In this document: positions 21,286-31,630 of the stretch, piece after piece
How the letters are laid out: each line of letters opens with the position of its first letter
How positions within the stretch are numbered: the stretch's first letter is position 1
Assembly: GCF_963576675.1 (NCBI RefSeq)
Contig: NC_088914.1
Coordinates: forward strand, 20,315,001-20,379,000
DNA: 64,000 nt
DNA from: Euphorbia lathyris
Lineage: Eukaryota > Streptophyta > Magnoliopsida > Malpighiales > Euphorbiaceae
Direction of reading: 5' to 3'
Translations under genes and position numbers: made by a program
The notes under the pieces: generated by a model
Databases searched by the model: none
What the model was told of the DNA's origin: nothing
What the model saw: the letters and a program-made list of their open reading frames with translations, nothing else

Positions 21286-24150
21286 TGTAATGTCAAACCC
21301 GACCTAAATTAAAATCAGATAAGACGGTGAGACATTACCACTGACTTATTGTATAAACAATAGTAGTATATCTCAAATAAGGAGAAAAATCAAAGCAAAA
21401 ACCAACTTCTGGTTTAAAGATAAAATGACCAACATATGTCGTTTTCAGCATAACTTTTTCATACTGAGTCCGATTAAGGCGATTCAAAAACCCCTGGAAA
21501 CATAAGATAATAATAAAGAACTTTCATTTAGGACTCCATGACAGATTCGGCCTATATCTGGTCGGAAAATGCATCATAAGATTCAGGTACGAATCTGATT
21601 TTCTAGCATTACCTATATAGACAAGTTATGACTTATTCATAACTCATATCACACTATTCCACAAGTTCTCAACTTCAGCTAATTATATATATATATATGT
21701 AGACAATACATACCAAACAAAAGGGCACTACCAAAAACAAGTTATACAAGTGTCCTTACACATATACTATCCACATATATGTACATGATCAAAATGGATG
21801 CAATACCCTAGAGACGACTTGCACCTCGTAGCTGTAACTGAACCTCGCCCTAGGATCGACTACCTCTCTCGGTACCTTGCACTTCTTTGCCTAAAACAAA
21901 ACATTAAAAACATTTGGAAAAATGAGATAAAAATCTCATAAGAAACTATCAGTTATAAAAACCAACTTTACTTAACATAGCTACATATATACGTTTATAA
22001 AGGATTTAATCAAAACCTTATAAAATATACTCAAAACTTAAGTTCATAATAAAGTCAAGGTATTAAACCAAAAACATAAAAATATATAATCTTGTATCCA
22101 TTCTTGAGTTCATCCCCTTATAATTCAATCACAAATCACAACATATACGAGACGTCTCCATAACATTGCCTATCTCATATGGTCTTACCCAACACTTCCC
22201 TGCCATACCCAATAGGTCTTCAGACTGTGTACACATGTCATATTTCTCACTAAATATGGTCTTTAGAATTAAATCTACCCAACCAGACTACTCTCAATGG
22301 ATACTAAACATTTTATTTCATATATATATATATATATTGAAACCAAAAACATATATGTATATATGTATATACTTTACTTGATCATAATCAAGCTCACAAG
22401 TTTTCAATTCTCTAAAATATCAATCCTTAATCAAATAAAATTTCAAAGTTAATCAACCAACGAAATCTCAAATCAACATAACCAAGTAAAATCTGTAATT
22501 CACATATAAACATAGTCAATAGTTCATTTGAACTATAATTTCACAATAAAAAACAAGATCGTGAAAAACCCCAATTTTATAAAATTCATGCATAACCCTA
22601 AAATATCAATTTCTGAAATTTTTTTGATTATATATATATATATCTATATACATAAAACTCAAAATATAGTTGATAGTTAGGCCATGTTCTTTATCACTTA
22701 ATTTCAATAACAATCAGTTCAGTTCAGTTCAGTTCAGTTCAGTTCAGTTCAGCATTCAGTTTCAGCATCCAGTTTCAGCATTCAGTTTCAGTATTCAGTA
22801 ATTTATCATTATTTATTATATTATAATTATTTATCTATAATTTATTATTATTATTTATCTATAATTTATCATTATTTATTATTATTATTTATAGTTTATC
22901 ATTATCTATAAATTAAATAAAAGTCAAGAAATTATAGTTTATTAAAGTATATATGGTTTAATAAAAAAAAATAAAACTAAAGTATGCATCCATATTTAAA
23001 AATTAGGAATTGCATCAATATTATGAATTATTTCTCAAATTTATCCAATTTATCAATGTTAGTGATAAAATTCCACCATTTTAGACGTTACAGGTAAAAT
23101 TACTTCTGACCCAAAACGTTATTTTTGCACTTTAACCCTTAATTAAAATAAAAAGTTAAGAGTTTGTATTCATATGAAGATTTGTATTTAATTTCATAGG
23201 CTTTAAATTATATATAAATTTGTGTTTGTATGTAATTTGTATTTTTTAATTTAAATTAAACTTATTTTTATTTAATTTCATAGGCTTTTATCGAGCCAAG
23301 ATTTTATCATCCCGGGCTTTTATTTGATATTCAATTTAGTTTTATCTTTAATAATATATTTATTTATTATTGATATTATTAAATTTATTAGAACCATTAT
23401 TATTATTATATGTTCATTAATGTCCAATATCATCATGAAAATTATTTTAAAGTCTAATATCATCATTATTGTTAAGTTTGGTTAAGTTCGGTAGCATTCA
23501 GTTAAGTTCAGTAGCATTCAGTTAAGTTCAGTATTCAGTAGTATTCAGTTAAATTCAGTTCAGTATTCAGCAGTATTCAGTTCAGTTCAGTTCAGTTCAG
23601 TTCAATTCAGTTCAGTTTTTTTCAGCGATAAAGAACAGAGCCTTACTTACCTTGACTGCTAATTGAAGAAAATACACTCGTTCAATTCTCCTCTAAACTC
23701 TGTCTAAGACGTTTCCCCTCCAAAAACTTTCAAAACTCAAAAACTCTTCGGTTAGGACTTAGATCTATGTATAAGGATGCTATAGTTTAAATTTCAAGTG
23801 ATTTGGACGGTCGAATCTCCGTAAATCAAAGAAACGGTGGAGAAACGGTCGAATAACGATTTGATAAGGATAAAAGAAAAAGAAACAGAGAAGAAAAGAA
23901 AAGAAAAGAAGATGATGCTCAACATTTGGGAATTATATCCAAATTTGGCAAATATCCAGTTTGATCCTCCATCTTTATATAATCTTTTAAAAATTACCTT
24001 AAATTTTTATTTTACACATAAAACCCTCAAATTAACTCCAAACTTTTCCTATAACACCAAATAAAAATCACACACCCAATAATTATAATATATATTAATA
24101 TCTAGGTATAAATTCTAGAAATTTAGACACGGACGTGACGTAATTCCATA
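21286..24150. repeat. LTR-like AT-rich repeat interrupted by a MITE
   Basis: It starts around tgtcaaacccgacct (21291) and has the compositional style of a Gypsy LTR. Sequence on the two sides of the MITE at 22680-23642 reads continuously ('gatagtta' then 'cttaccttgactgc'), so a single older element was hit by the MITE. No coding region is seen, and no second LTR lies in the window. The right edge near 24100-24150 is a guess. Confidence 0.35.
22680..23642. mobile_element. PIF/Harbinger-type (Tourist-like) MITE with TTCAG arrays
   Basis: The ends are inverted: left ggccatgttctttatcact, and the complement of the right end reads ggctctgttctttatcgct. The element is flanked by TTA on both sides (22677-22679 and 23643-23645), the 3-bp target of PIF/Harbinger elements. 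It is 963 bp long and contains no transposase. Just inside each end is a pentanucleotide (GTTCA/TTCAG) array: a nearly perfect one at about 22714-22760 that degenerates to 22800, and another at 23466-23632. The middle is almost pure A/T. Confidence 0.75.
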
Positions 24151-24197
24151 AATATTTGTATAAGGGTGTAAATTAATACTATTAAGCATATTTTTAA

Positions 24198-25445
24198 GGG
24201 TAAATTCCAAAAAAAAACCCATGTCGTTTCATGGATTTCCAAAAAAAAACCCTGTGGTTTGTTTTTACAAAAAAAAAGGAGCGTGTTATACGCCGTTACA
24301 CGAATTAAGGAAAATGACTAACACTGTTAAATGTGATGACGTGGCAAGGGGTAAAACTGTCCAAATTTTTTTTTCTTCTTCTTCTTTTACAGATCTTCTT
24401 CTTCTTCTCCTAACCTTCTTCTTCTTCTTCTACAGATCTTCTTCTTCTCCTTCTCCTTATTCTCCTCCTCCTCTTTGAATATTTCTAAATCTAACAGCAA
24501 GATATTTAGCCTTTAGGAGTAGATGAATCTGAGGAAGACGGAAACAGCATCGCCGAGGATGGGAATGGTCCTCTGAGAGTGAGCGTTGGAAATTAGTATT
24601 ATGCACATCTTCAACGAATTACTCATTGAACCCAGTCTGTTTTGATATTTTGAAATCAACCCAGTAAAATTTCATAATTTGCAACAGAATCTCTCACAGA
24701 AAACATCCCTCACTGCTCCGGCCATTTGAGGTTTCAGAAGAATTCTCAAATTTTAAAAATGAGGCAACACAAAATTAAGGAAAATCATGAAATACAATTA
24801 CGAAAATAAAACATGAGTATCTTCTTGTAAACAATGAAACACTTTGCAACTTTCATGGTGGCTTGCGATATCAGGAGAATCAAAAATTTCATTCCATTGT
24901 ACAAAGTTTCTCAAGTGTAACCGCTATTTGTACCTGTTTCATTCCATTTCTGATGCCAGAAGACACTCATTTCCAACCGTCAGTTCGATTATTCAGAACT
25001 GTATAATCGGTAAACGAATGAACAATTTGATCGGAGATTTGAGAATCACCGAGGACGGTAGAGCAATTAGTTTTGGCAGTGTTATAAGCTTCTCCGATGA
25101 AGAAGAAGAAAATACCGAGGAAGAGAGAAGAAGAGAGAAGAAGAATGGAGAAGAAGAAGAAAATACCAGGAAAGAGAAGAAGAGAGAAGAGAGAAGAAGA
25201 AGAAGAAAATGGTGGCCCCAAGATTTTTTTTATTTATTCTAATTTTCTTTTTGTTATTTTTTTTTCTTTTTTTATTTTAATTTGGACAGTTTTACCCCTT
25301 TCCATGTCATCACATTTAACGGTGTTAAGTCATTTTCCTTAATTCGTATAACGGCGTATAACACGCCCCTTTTTTTTGTAAAAACAAACCACAGGGATTT
25401 TTTTGGAAATCCATGAAACCACATGGGTTTTTTTTTTGAATTTAC
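24198..25445. mobile_element. MULE-like element with long TIRs and unidentified cargo
   Basis: Terminal inverted repeats of about 200 bp: left 'atggatttcc' and 'ccctgtggtttgtttttac' match the complement of right 'gtaaaaacaaaccacaggg' and 'ggaaatccat'. The flanks are the 11-bp direct repeat catatttttaa (24187-24197 and 25446-25456), close to the 9-11 bp of Mutator-like elements. Both inner arms carry long TTC/GAA tracts that can pair. The interior (about 24480-25100) has gene-like, less repetitive sequence, including a short acidic frame near 24522-24600, but I recognise no protein. It could be captured host DNA. No transposase is present. Confidence 0.8.
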
Positions 25446-25504
25446 CATATTTTTAATAAGCAAAAGATATAATTTTTAAAAGGCTAATAAATATTATTCA
25501 CCAC

Positions 25505-26074
25505 TGTTAGGAATTTAAAAAACAAAACGATCACAGTACCAAGTTCCTCTTCCAGGACACAACGACAAAACGCGGAAATAAAACACGGAATACAGGAAAT
25601 AAACAAACAAGAAAGAACACAATAATTTTTACAAGGTTCACCACCAAAACAGTGGCTAATCTTTGGAGCTACTGCAAGAAGCTCTTTGCACTATAGGAGA
25701 ATGAAGTACAAGTATTACAACACTCAATCACTCACTCACTACCCAAAACCCAAGTACATCTTACTCAGTTTTGATCACACACAATTTGCACAAGTGTGCA
25801 GAGTGAGAATCCGAGTAATACTTCTAAGCAAACACTCACAGTCTTTTTTGCAACTAAATATTTCTCCAGAAATATGGAGCCTCTATTTATAGAAAATAAA
25901 GAAGGATACCAAAGGGTGTGATGCTTCATAAACTCCACCTTGAATTAATATGTTGTAGAGATCAAGATAACATTCTAACTTCTTGACTAGGTTCAAAGCA
26001 TAATCCTCCATCTTCTTGATACAAATGCGTCATTTAATATGCACATAAAAACATACATGCACCAATTTCCAACA
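25505..26074 (-). repeat. 3' LTR of copia-A
   Basis: On the minus strand it begins TGTTGGAAATTGG directly after the PPT and ends ..TTCCTAACA. It contains 'ctatttata' (complement 'tataaatag') at about 25873-25882, probably the TATA box of the LTR promoter. Confidence 0.85.
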
Positions 26075-26164
26075 ATCTCCCACTTGAAGGCTTATTTCAA
26101 TTAGTCTTCACATCAACTTCAGTGCAAAGTCAACAAATCAAAGCAGTAAGCTTAAACAACCTCT

Positions 26165-28433
26165 TCATGCATTGAGGCCAACTGAAGCTGCGCACAGCTT
26201 CAACTTCTCAACAGTCACGGTCTTTGTTAACATATCAGCTGGATTCTTACTCCCAAGAATCTCATTGAGCATCAAAACTCCATCTTCTAATGCTGATCTA
26301 ATAAAATGGTATCGCACCTGAATGTGCTTTGTTCTTCCATGAAAAGTTGGATTCTTTGCTAAATGAATAGCACTTTGACTGTCGCAATGTAAAATATTTG
26401 TCTCATGTTTCTATCCCAACTCTTCAAGAAATGATTGTAACCACATCATCTCCTTGCTACCTTCCGTAATAGCAACATACTCTGCTTCCATGGTTGATAG
26501 TGCAACTATCTTCTGTAGTTCTGAGAACCAACTCACAGTTGTGCCACCAAGTGTGAAAACACCACCAGAAGTACTTTTTCTGCTATCTAAATCACCAGCC
26601 ATATCTATATCCGTGTATCCTTGCAGACCTATATCTGATTTCTTGAAACATAGACAATAATCAGAAGTACCTTTCAAGTACCTCAAAATCCATTTCATTG
26701 CTTCCTAATGTTGTTTCCCTGGATTACTCATGTACCTACTCACAACTCCCACTGCATGGGCTAAATCCGGCCTTGTTCCTACCATAGCATACATGAGACT
26801 TCCAATAGCAGAGGCATAGGAAACTTTTTCCATATAAGCTCTCTCTTCTTCTGTTGAGGGTGACTGTTCTTTGCATAATTTGAAGTGACAAGCTCGTGGT
26901 GTACTGACAGGTTTTGCACCATCTATATTGAATCTGCGCAAAACTTTCTTCACATACTCTTCTTGAGATAACTTCAAAGTACTTTGCACCCTATCTCTTG
27001 AGATTTTCATTCCAAGGATTTGCTTTGTAGCTCCCAAATCCTTCATGGCAAATGTTTCTGACATCTTCCTTTTTAACTTGTCAATTTCCCTCTTATCTAC
27101 CCCTACAATTAACATGTCATCTACATACAATAACAAAATTGTGTAATGACTTCCAGAATTTTTAATATAACAGCAGTGATTAGCTTGACATCCCAGGAAA
27201 CCATTACAATCATAAAACCGTCAAACTTCTTATACCACTGTCTCGGAGCTTGTTTAAGCCCATAAAGGCTTTTCTGCAGTTTGCATACCATCGTCTCACG
27301 GCCATGCACTTCGAAACATTGTGGTTGCTTCATGTAAATCTCTTCTTCTAGTTCACCATGAAGAAATGTCGTCTTCACATCCATTTGTTCCAGGTACAGA
27401 TCTTCTTTTTTGCTACAAGAGAAAGCACAAGTCTGATTGTGTTTAGCTTCACCACTGGAGCAAAGATTTCTTTGAAGTTAACACCCTTCTTTTTGTTGAT
27501 ATCCTTTTACAACAAGCCTTGCCTTGTACCTTGTAAAACCATTTTGTTCTTCTTTCAACCGAAATAACCATCTGTTTTGTAAGGCTTTCTTTCCTGGTGG
27601 TAGTTCTGTCAACTTCCACGTATGATTAGACAACAGAGAATTCATTTCTTCTTTCATGGCTAACTCCCATTTGCTAGAATCATCCACCTGTACTGCCTCA
27701 TCAAAGGTTTCTGGCTCACCTTTGTCAGTTAATAAAAATGTAATTAAATGCAGGAGAATACCTCTAAGGTGGTCTGATGGTTCTAGAAGATCTTCTTAAG
27801 GTAACCTCAGGAGTACGTGGCTCCTATTCTATAATCACCTCTTCATTTTCTTGTCTTGGCATATTAACTTGAATTTCAGGGAGAATATTTCTGACTTTTT
27901 AACTTCAGAATCAGTTTGTACAGCTTCTGCCAAGTTGTCCTTGTACAAGACTTGCTCATTGAAGATCACATCCTTGCTGCTTATGATCTTCCGATTTTCG
28001 TTATCCCAAAAGCGATAGCCAAACTCAATTTCTTTATAGCTAATAAAATAACACTTCTTTGATTTAGCATCAAGCTTAGACCTATCTGCAGAATCCACAT
28101 GTACGTAAGATAAACAACCAAACACTTTCAGAAAAGAAAGGTTTACCTCTTTCCCACTCCATACTTCTTCCGGTATCTTGAAATCAAGCGGGCTTGAAGG
28201 ACCTCTGTTTATCAAGTAAGCTGCAGTGTTAACTGCATCTGCCCAAAAGTATTTTGGCAAACCTGCATGCAACCTTATACTTCTAACACGTTCATTCAGT
28301 GTTCTATTCATCCGCTCATCTATCCCATTTTGTTGAGGTGTGCCTGGAATAGTTTTCTCCATCTTGATGCCCATCTGTGCACAATACTTCTTGAATTCAC
28401 TATTTTCATACTTGTTGGTCTCGTGTAATGTAA
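26165..28433 (-). pseudogene. copia-A pol remnant: integrase, RT, RNase H
   Basis: The frames read from high to low coordinates. Integrase (28433-27835) shows 'TIPGTPQQNG' and then 'RMNRTL', where the expected catalytic Glu region reads 'NGIDERMNRTL'. RT follows in pieces: 'NRWLFRLKEE' (27687-27478), 'MDVKTTFLHGELEEEIYM' (27384 on; first Asp), 'LYVDDMLIVG' (27136 on; YVDD). RNase H (26698-26165) has 'GYTDIDMAGD', 'STMEAEYVA' and, past a TAG stop near 26410, 'LHCDSQSAIHLAKNP' to a natural-looking end at 26165. Frameshifts separate the blocks near 27700, 27390-27480 and 27140-27200, and stops occur after 'NPGKQH' and 'FLEELG'. The element cannot make a functional polyprotein. Confidence 0.85.
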
Positions 28434-29855
28434 TAGGATTAGTTCCAAGGGGGGGTTAGGAACTAATGTAAATTTTTCGCTTAATTATGCTGACTTAATT
28501 TAACTCTTTAAATAACTTCACTCAGTTTTGGTCAGCAAGGTTGAGCGTGATGTAAGACAGCTTTAGTCAGAGGCTGACTAGAACTGTTTCACTTGTGAGT
28601 TGGGAAATAACACTTAAGGTCAGCTTCCAACTCAGCACTCTGATTACTCAGCGTCAGCTTATACAAATTATATACTGAGTAATTTAGGCAAGCAACACAT
28701 ACATATATATCAAGAAAAGGGTTAGAGATTACTCAGCAGTCTTATCCTGGTTCGGCCTCACCGCCTACGTCCAGTCCCTAGAATCCTTCCGGGCTTTTTC
28801 AATCCACTACTGAGCTCTTTAAAGGTAGAGCACAAACCGTTTACAAAGCAATTGAGTATGCAAGAGTACCGTCCTCTATTCGTCTACTCAACCCCACTGA
28901 GCGCTATAACCGAACACTCAGATTTTCTCTACCGCTGAGTACTAAAACTGAGTACTCAGCTTCACTCTCTCAACCTTTACAATTGATACAAGATTTGTTC
29001 TCTCTAAACGAAGAACACTTTAGATGAATACAAATTCAATCTAGACTTTTACACAAAGATTGGATTTGGGTGTAAGAACTCGCTTTTTCTATTTAGACAG
29101 CTTCTATTTTGGATTTTCACTCTTGTGAAGATTTGCTTTTCTGTCTGTGCTTTCTTGTATTTCGGCAAAGGATCCAAGTGATGAACTTATCCTTTTATAG
29201 CAAAATCTGAAGCTCCAATGATTTGAATTCGGACATATCCGTTGAATTCAAACGGTCTTCTTTCGTCATTGATAGGTCAGCATTCAGAATTTGCAGGCCA
29301 ATCCTGTCGTCTGAATTTAGCAGGCGTCAGGCTTGTCGGTTTCGTCTTCTAGCGTCAGGTTTCATCTTCTAGCGCCAGGTTTGTCTTCTTGCCAAACGCC
29401 AGTTGATCTATGCATCTCGAGAAGGTCTCTTGGTGTAATTCTGAGGCTTCTGAATTGGTGTAGACCTTTGTCAGACTTTGTCTTCTAGTCAACAGATCAT
29501 TGGTGCTGTTTTGATGAATACTCAGCTTGACTTGTTTGACGTTGCCTTTAAGATCTCCTTCGACGGGGCTGAGTTACGTTCTACTCAGCATCTTCGGTCG
29601 GTTTTGCCTTCAAGCGTTTGTTCTGAAGAAGACTTTTCTTTTATGATGCTGAGTTGTGTTCTACTCAGCTTCTGTGGCTTATGCTGACTTCGTTCTGTCT
29701 TACTTTTTATTCATGTTCTCATTTATTAATATACTCAACATTGAACAAACACATTAGTACAATTAAATCAAAGCACTTAAATTTAATTGTCTTAATCATG
29801 GGATTAACTTAAATAATTTTGTCAAATCAAAATCATGTGGAAAGGTGTTTCAACA
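28434..29855 (-). repeat. 3' LTR of the SIRE-like element
   Basis: On the minus strand it starts TGTTGAAACACC after the PPT and ends ..CCTATTACATTACA. The R/U5 part carries the copia wording 'ggactggacgtaggcgg' and 'ccgaaccaggataa' (complement, about 28748-28785), and near the end 'aaccccccc' then 'ttggaact'. The LTR is densely sprinkled with CTGAGT/ACTCAG words, some forming hairpins. Confidence 0.75.
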
Positions 29856-29870
29856 AACTCCCCCATTTTG

Positions 29871-30371
29871 ATGTTGGCAAAAGTATTTAATTATGGAACT
29901 CAGCATTGAAGTTCCCCATGATTGTTTTACCTTTTATTCTTCTGAAGTTACTCCCCCGTAAGGGTTGCATCTATTGACTTAATCCAACTCTAAACCTTCT
30001 AAGATCTAATCGAGTGAAATTAAGACAAGCCTTTACTGACTTAGTTCAATTCTAGACCTTCCAAGATCTAATTCAGATGAGCCTAGGTCAGTTTTTAGAA
30101 GTTGGTCACTACTTGGAACATATAGTTATTACTCAGAGTCAAATATAGATATCAGAGTTTATGCTGAGTATGATTTACTTGTATATTCCTTATGTTCACA
30201 AATTTGTTCAATGAGTAGTTAAGTATGATAGATCAGCATATAAGCACAAGTAAGAATCGCATAAACATAGTTAGTTTTGGATAAAGGATGCATATGTATT
30301 AAATAGTCAGCTCAACTATTAGAACAAGCCAGATATAAGTTTACAAGTCATGAACTAAGACTATTTCTAAT
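29871..30371 (-). other. 3' untranslated internal region of the SIRE-like element
   Basis: Non-coding sequence between the ORF stop and the polypurine tract. It is AT-rich with further ACTCAG and GTCAGC words; no gene is seen. Confidence 0.55.
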
Positions 30372-30520
30372 CTATTTGCCCTTGCCCTTGGCTGTTCTTT
30401 GTTGCTGACTTGGATTGCTTGGTACAGCAGAAGTTGAACCAGGCTTCTGCTGAGTTCCGGCAGCTGGCTGTTTAGATGTTTCCCCCGTTCTCTGCTGAGT
30501 TCTGATAGCGCGACGCCTAG
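30372..30520 (-). pseudogene. C-terminus of an ORF in the SIRE-like element
   Basis: About 49 codons on the minus strand: Arg/Gln/Ser/Pro-rich, ending 'QQQRTAKGKGK' and a stop at 30372-30374. It is cut at its N-terminal side by the Athila LTR. The composition is like the C-terminal tail of SIRE gag-like or env-like proteins, but no domain is identifiable. Confidence 0.45.
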
Positions 30521-31630
30521 TGGTAGAGTTTCTAATGACGAAATGTATATATTATGAGTGCGGACTCTATGTCTATGAATGTGATCTTTATAAATTGCTC
30601 TTGACTCTACTTAGACGCTACGACTACTTAGGGGCAAGTGTACCCCGTCGTATCAAGTAATAATCCGGTTAAGACCGGGTATCGAATCCACAGGATTTAT
30701 AATGACAAGTATTAGACGACTCGGTTTTATACGGTATCTAAGCGGTGAATACTTTGAGTTGGTGTGAGACATAACTACAAACTACTCCTAACCTATTGGT
30801 GACACAGATTTATGTAATGGAAAACTCCACGGAGTGATATGGGTGACGATAAGTTATAAATATAATATGCAATAACTCCGAATATATTCAGTTGACGAGT
30901 TACTCTTGCAAAGACGACTACGTGTAGTTCGACCGACTCGTGAAGTACTTAGACTACGTGGTTCCTAGTCAAGGCGTGTCTAATGCTGGGGATCAGAAAC
31001 TAGGGCCCGTAAGTTCCGTGGCTTGTCAATTCCTACGGTTTCCGATTTGTCACTTCCGGTAAGGCAACACCTATATGAATCCCTAAAGATAGCCCGAATG
31101 GCATCGAAAATCGCGTTCCCCTACACGATAGTCAATTACGAGTATCAAAACAAGTAATAAACATCAACACGTATATAGAAATGGAAATTGCAAATCATAT
31201 ATTATAAGTGTGGAAAGCGTAAATGAGGAATACAACCAAGCCTAGTACATAGGAAGAGTGCAAGCTAATTAGCAAGCGAAGAGGGAAGAATCGGCCCTCG
31301 GAACTAGCCAACCGGACTCAAGGCCGTCTCTTAAGACTTGGAGGTGGAACTCTCGAGCTTGGTGATGAATGACGAAGCGGAACGTTGATGGAATGCCGGA
31401 ATAACCGAACAAGCTCTCGAGGTGGGAGAGTTTTATTACATAAACTGAATCTAAAACCAAAACTATACCACAACTATCTAGAAGAAGCAAAATGTAGCTA
31501 TGTTCAAGGTCAGTTCTCTAAATGAGTGCTAGTCACTCTTATTTATACATCAAGCTAGGGGCAAAAATGTAACTTCACAAGGTACAAGTATGGAACAACA
31601 TTATTTGGTGCAGAAAACCCATGATACGCC
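30521..31630 (-). repeat. Athila-like 3' LTR, distal part (interrupted)
   Basis: On the minus strand this is the end of an LTR that started at 51876. It contains the U5-like wording 'gggtatcgaatccacagg' and 'gacggggtacacttgcccc' (read in either orientation) and ends ..GAAACTCTACCA. It breaks at 31630/31631 where the Ogre/Tat element is inserted; the 5-bp target acgcc is at 31626-31630. Together with 51150-51876 the LTR would be about 1.84 kb. Confidence 0.7.

Larger units (their letters stand above)
25505..28433 (-). mobile_element. Ty1/copia element 'copia-A' (3' part), broken by insertion
   Basis: On the minus strand, integrase is followed by RT, RNase H, a polypurine tract (complement of atctcccacttg, 26075-26086) and a 570-bp 3' LTR (25505-26074). 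The 5' part of integrase, gag, protease and the 5' LTR are cut off at 28433/28434, where a SIRE-like LTR begins in the middle of the integrase frame. The remainder should lie beyond the nested stack, outside the window. The order INT-RT-RH identifies Ty1/copia. Confidence 0.9.
28434..30520 (-). mobile_element. SIRE-like Ty1/copia 3' end inserted in copia-A
   Basis: A 1422-bp LTR (28434-29855), a G-rich polypurine tract (complement of aaactcccccatttt, 29856-29870) and about 650 bp of internal 3' sequence with the tail of an ORF. It enters copia-A's integrase gene at 28434 and is itself cut at about 30520 by an Athila-like LTR. The long LTR, the AAAATGGGGGAGT PPT and an ORF beyond pol suggest a SIRE/Maximus-type element, but the lineage call is an inference because no pol is in view. 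Confidence 0.7.

Noticed and set aside
24967..25342. Lys/Glu-rich and Ser-rich frames
   Set aside because: They arise from GAA/TTC tracts in the MULE-like element arms.
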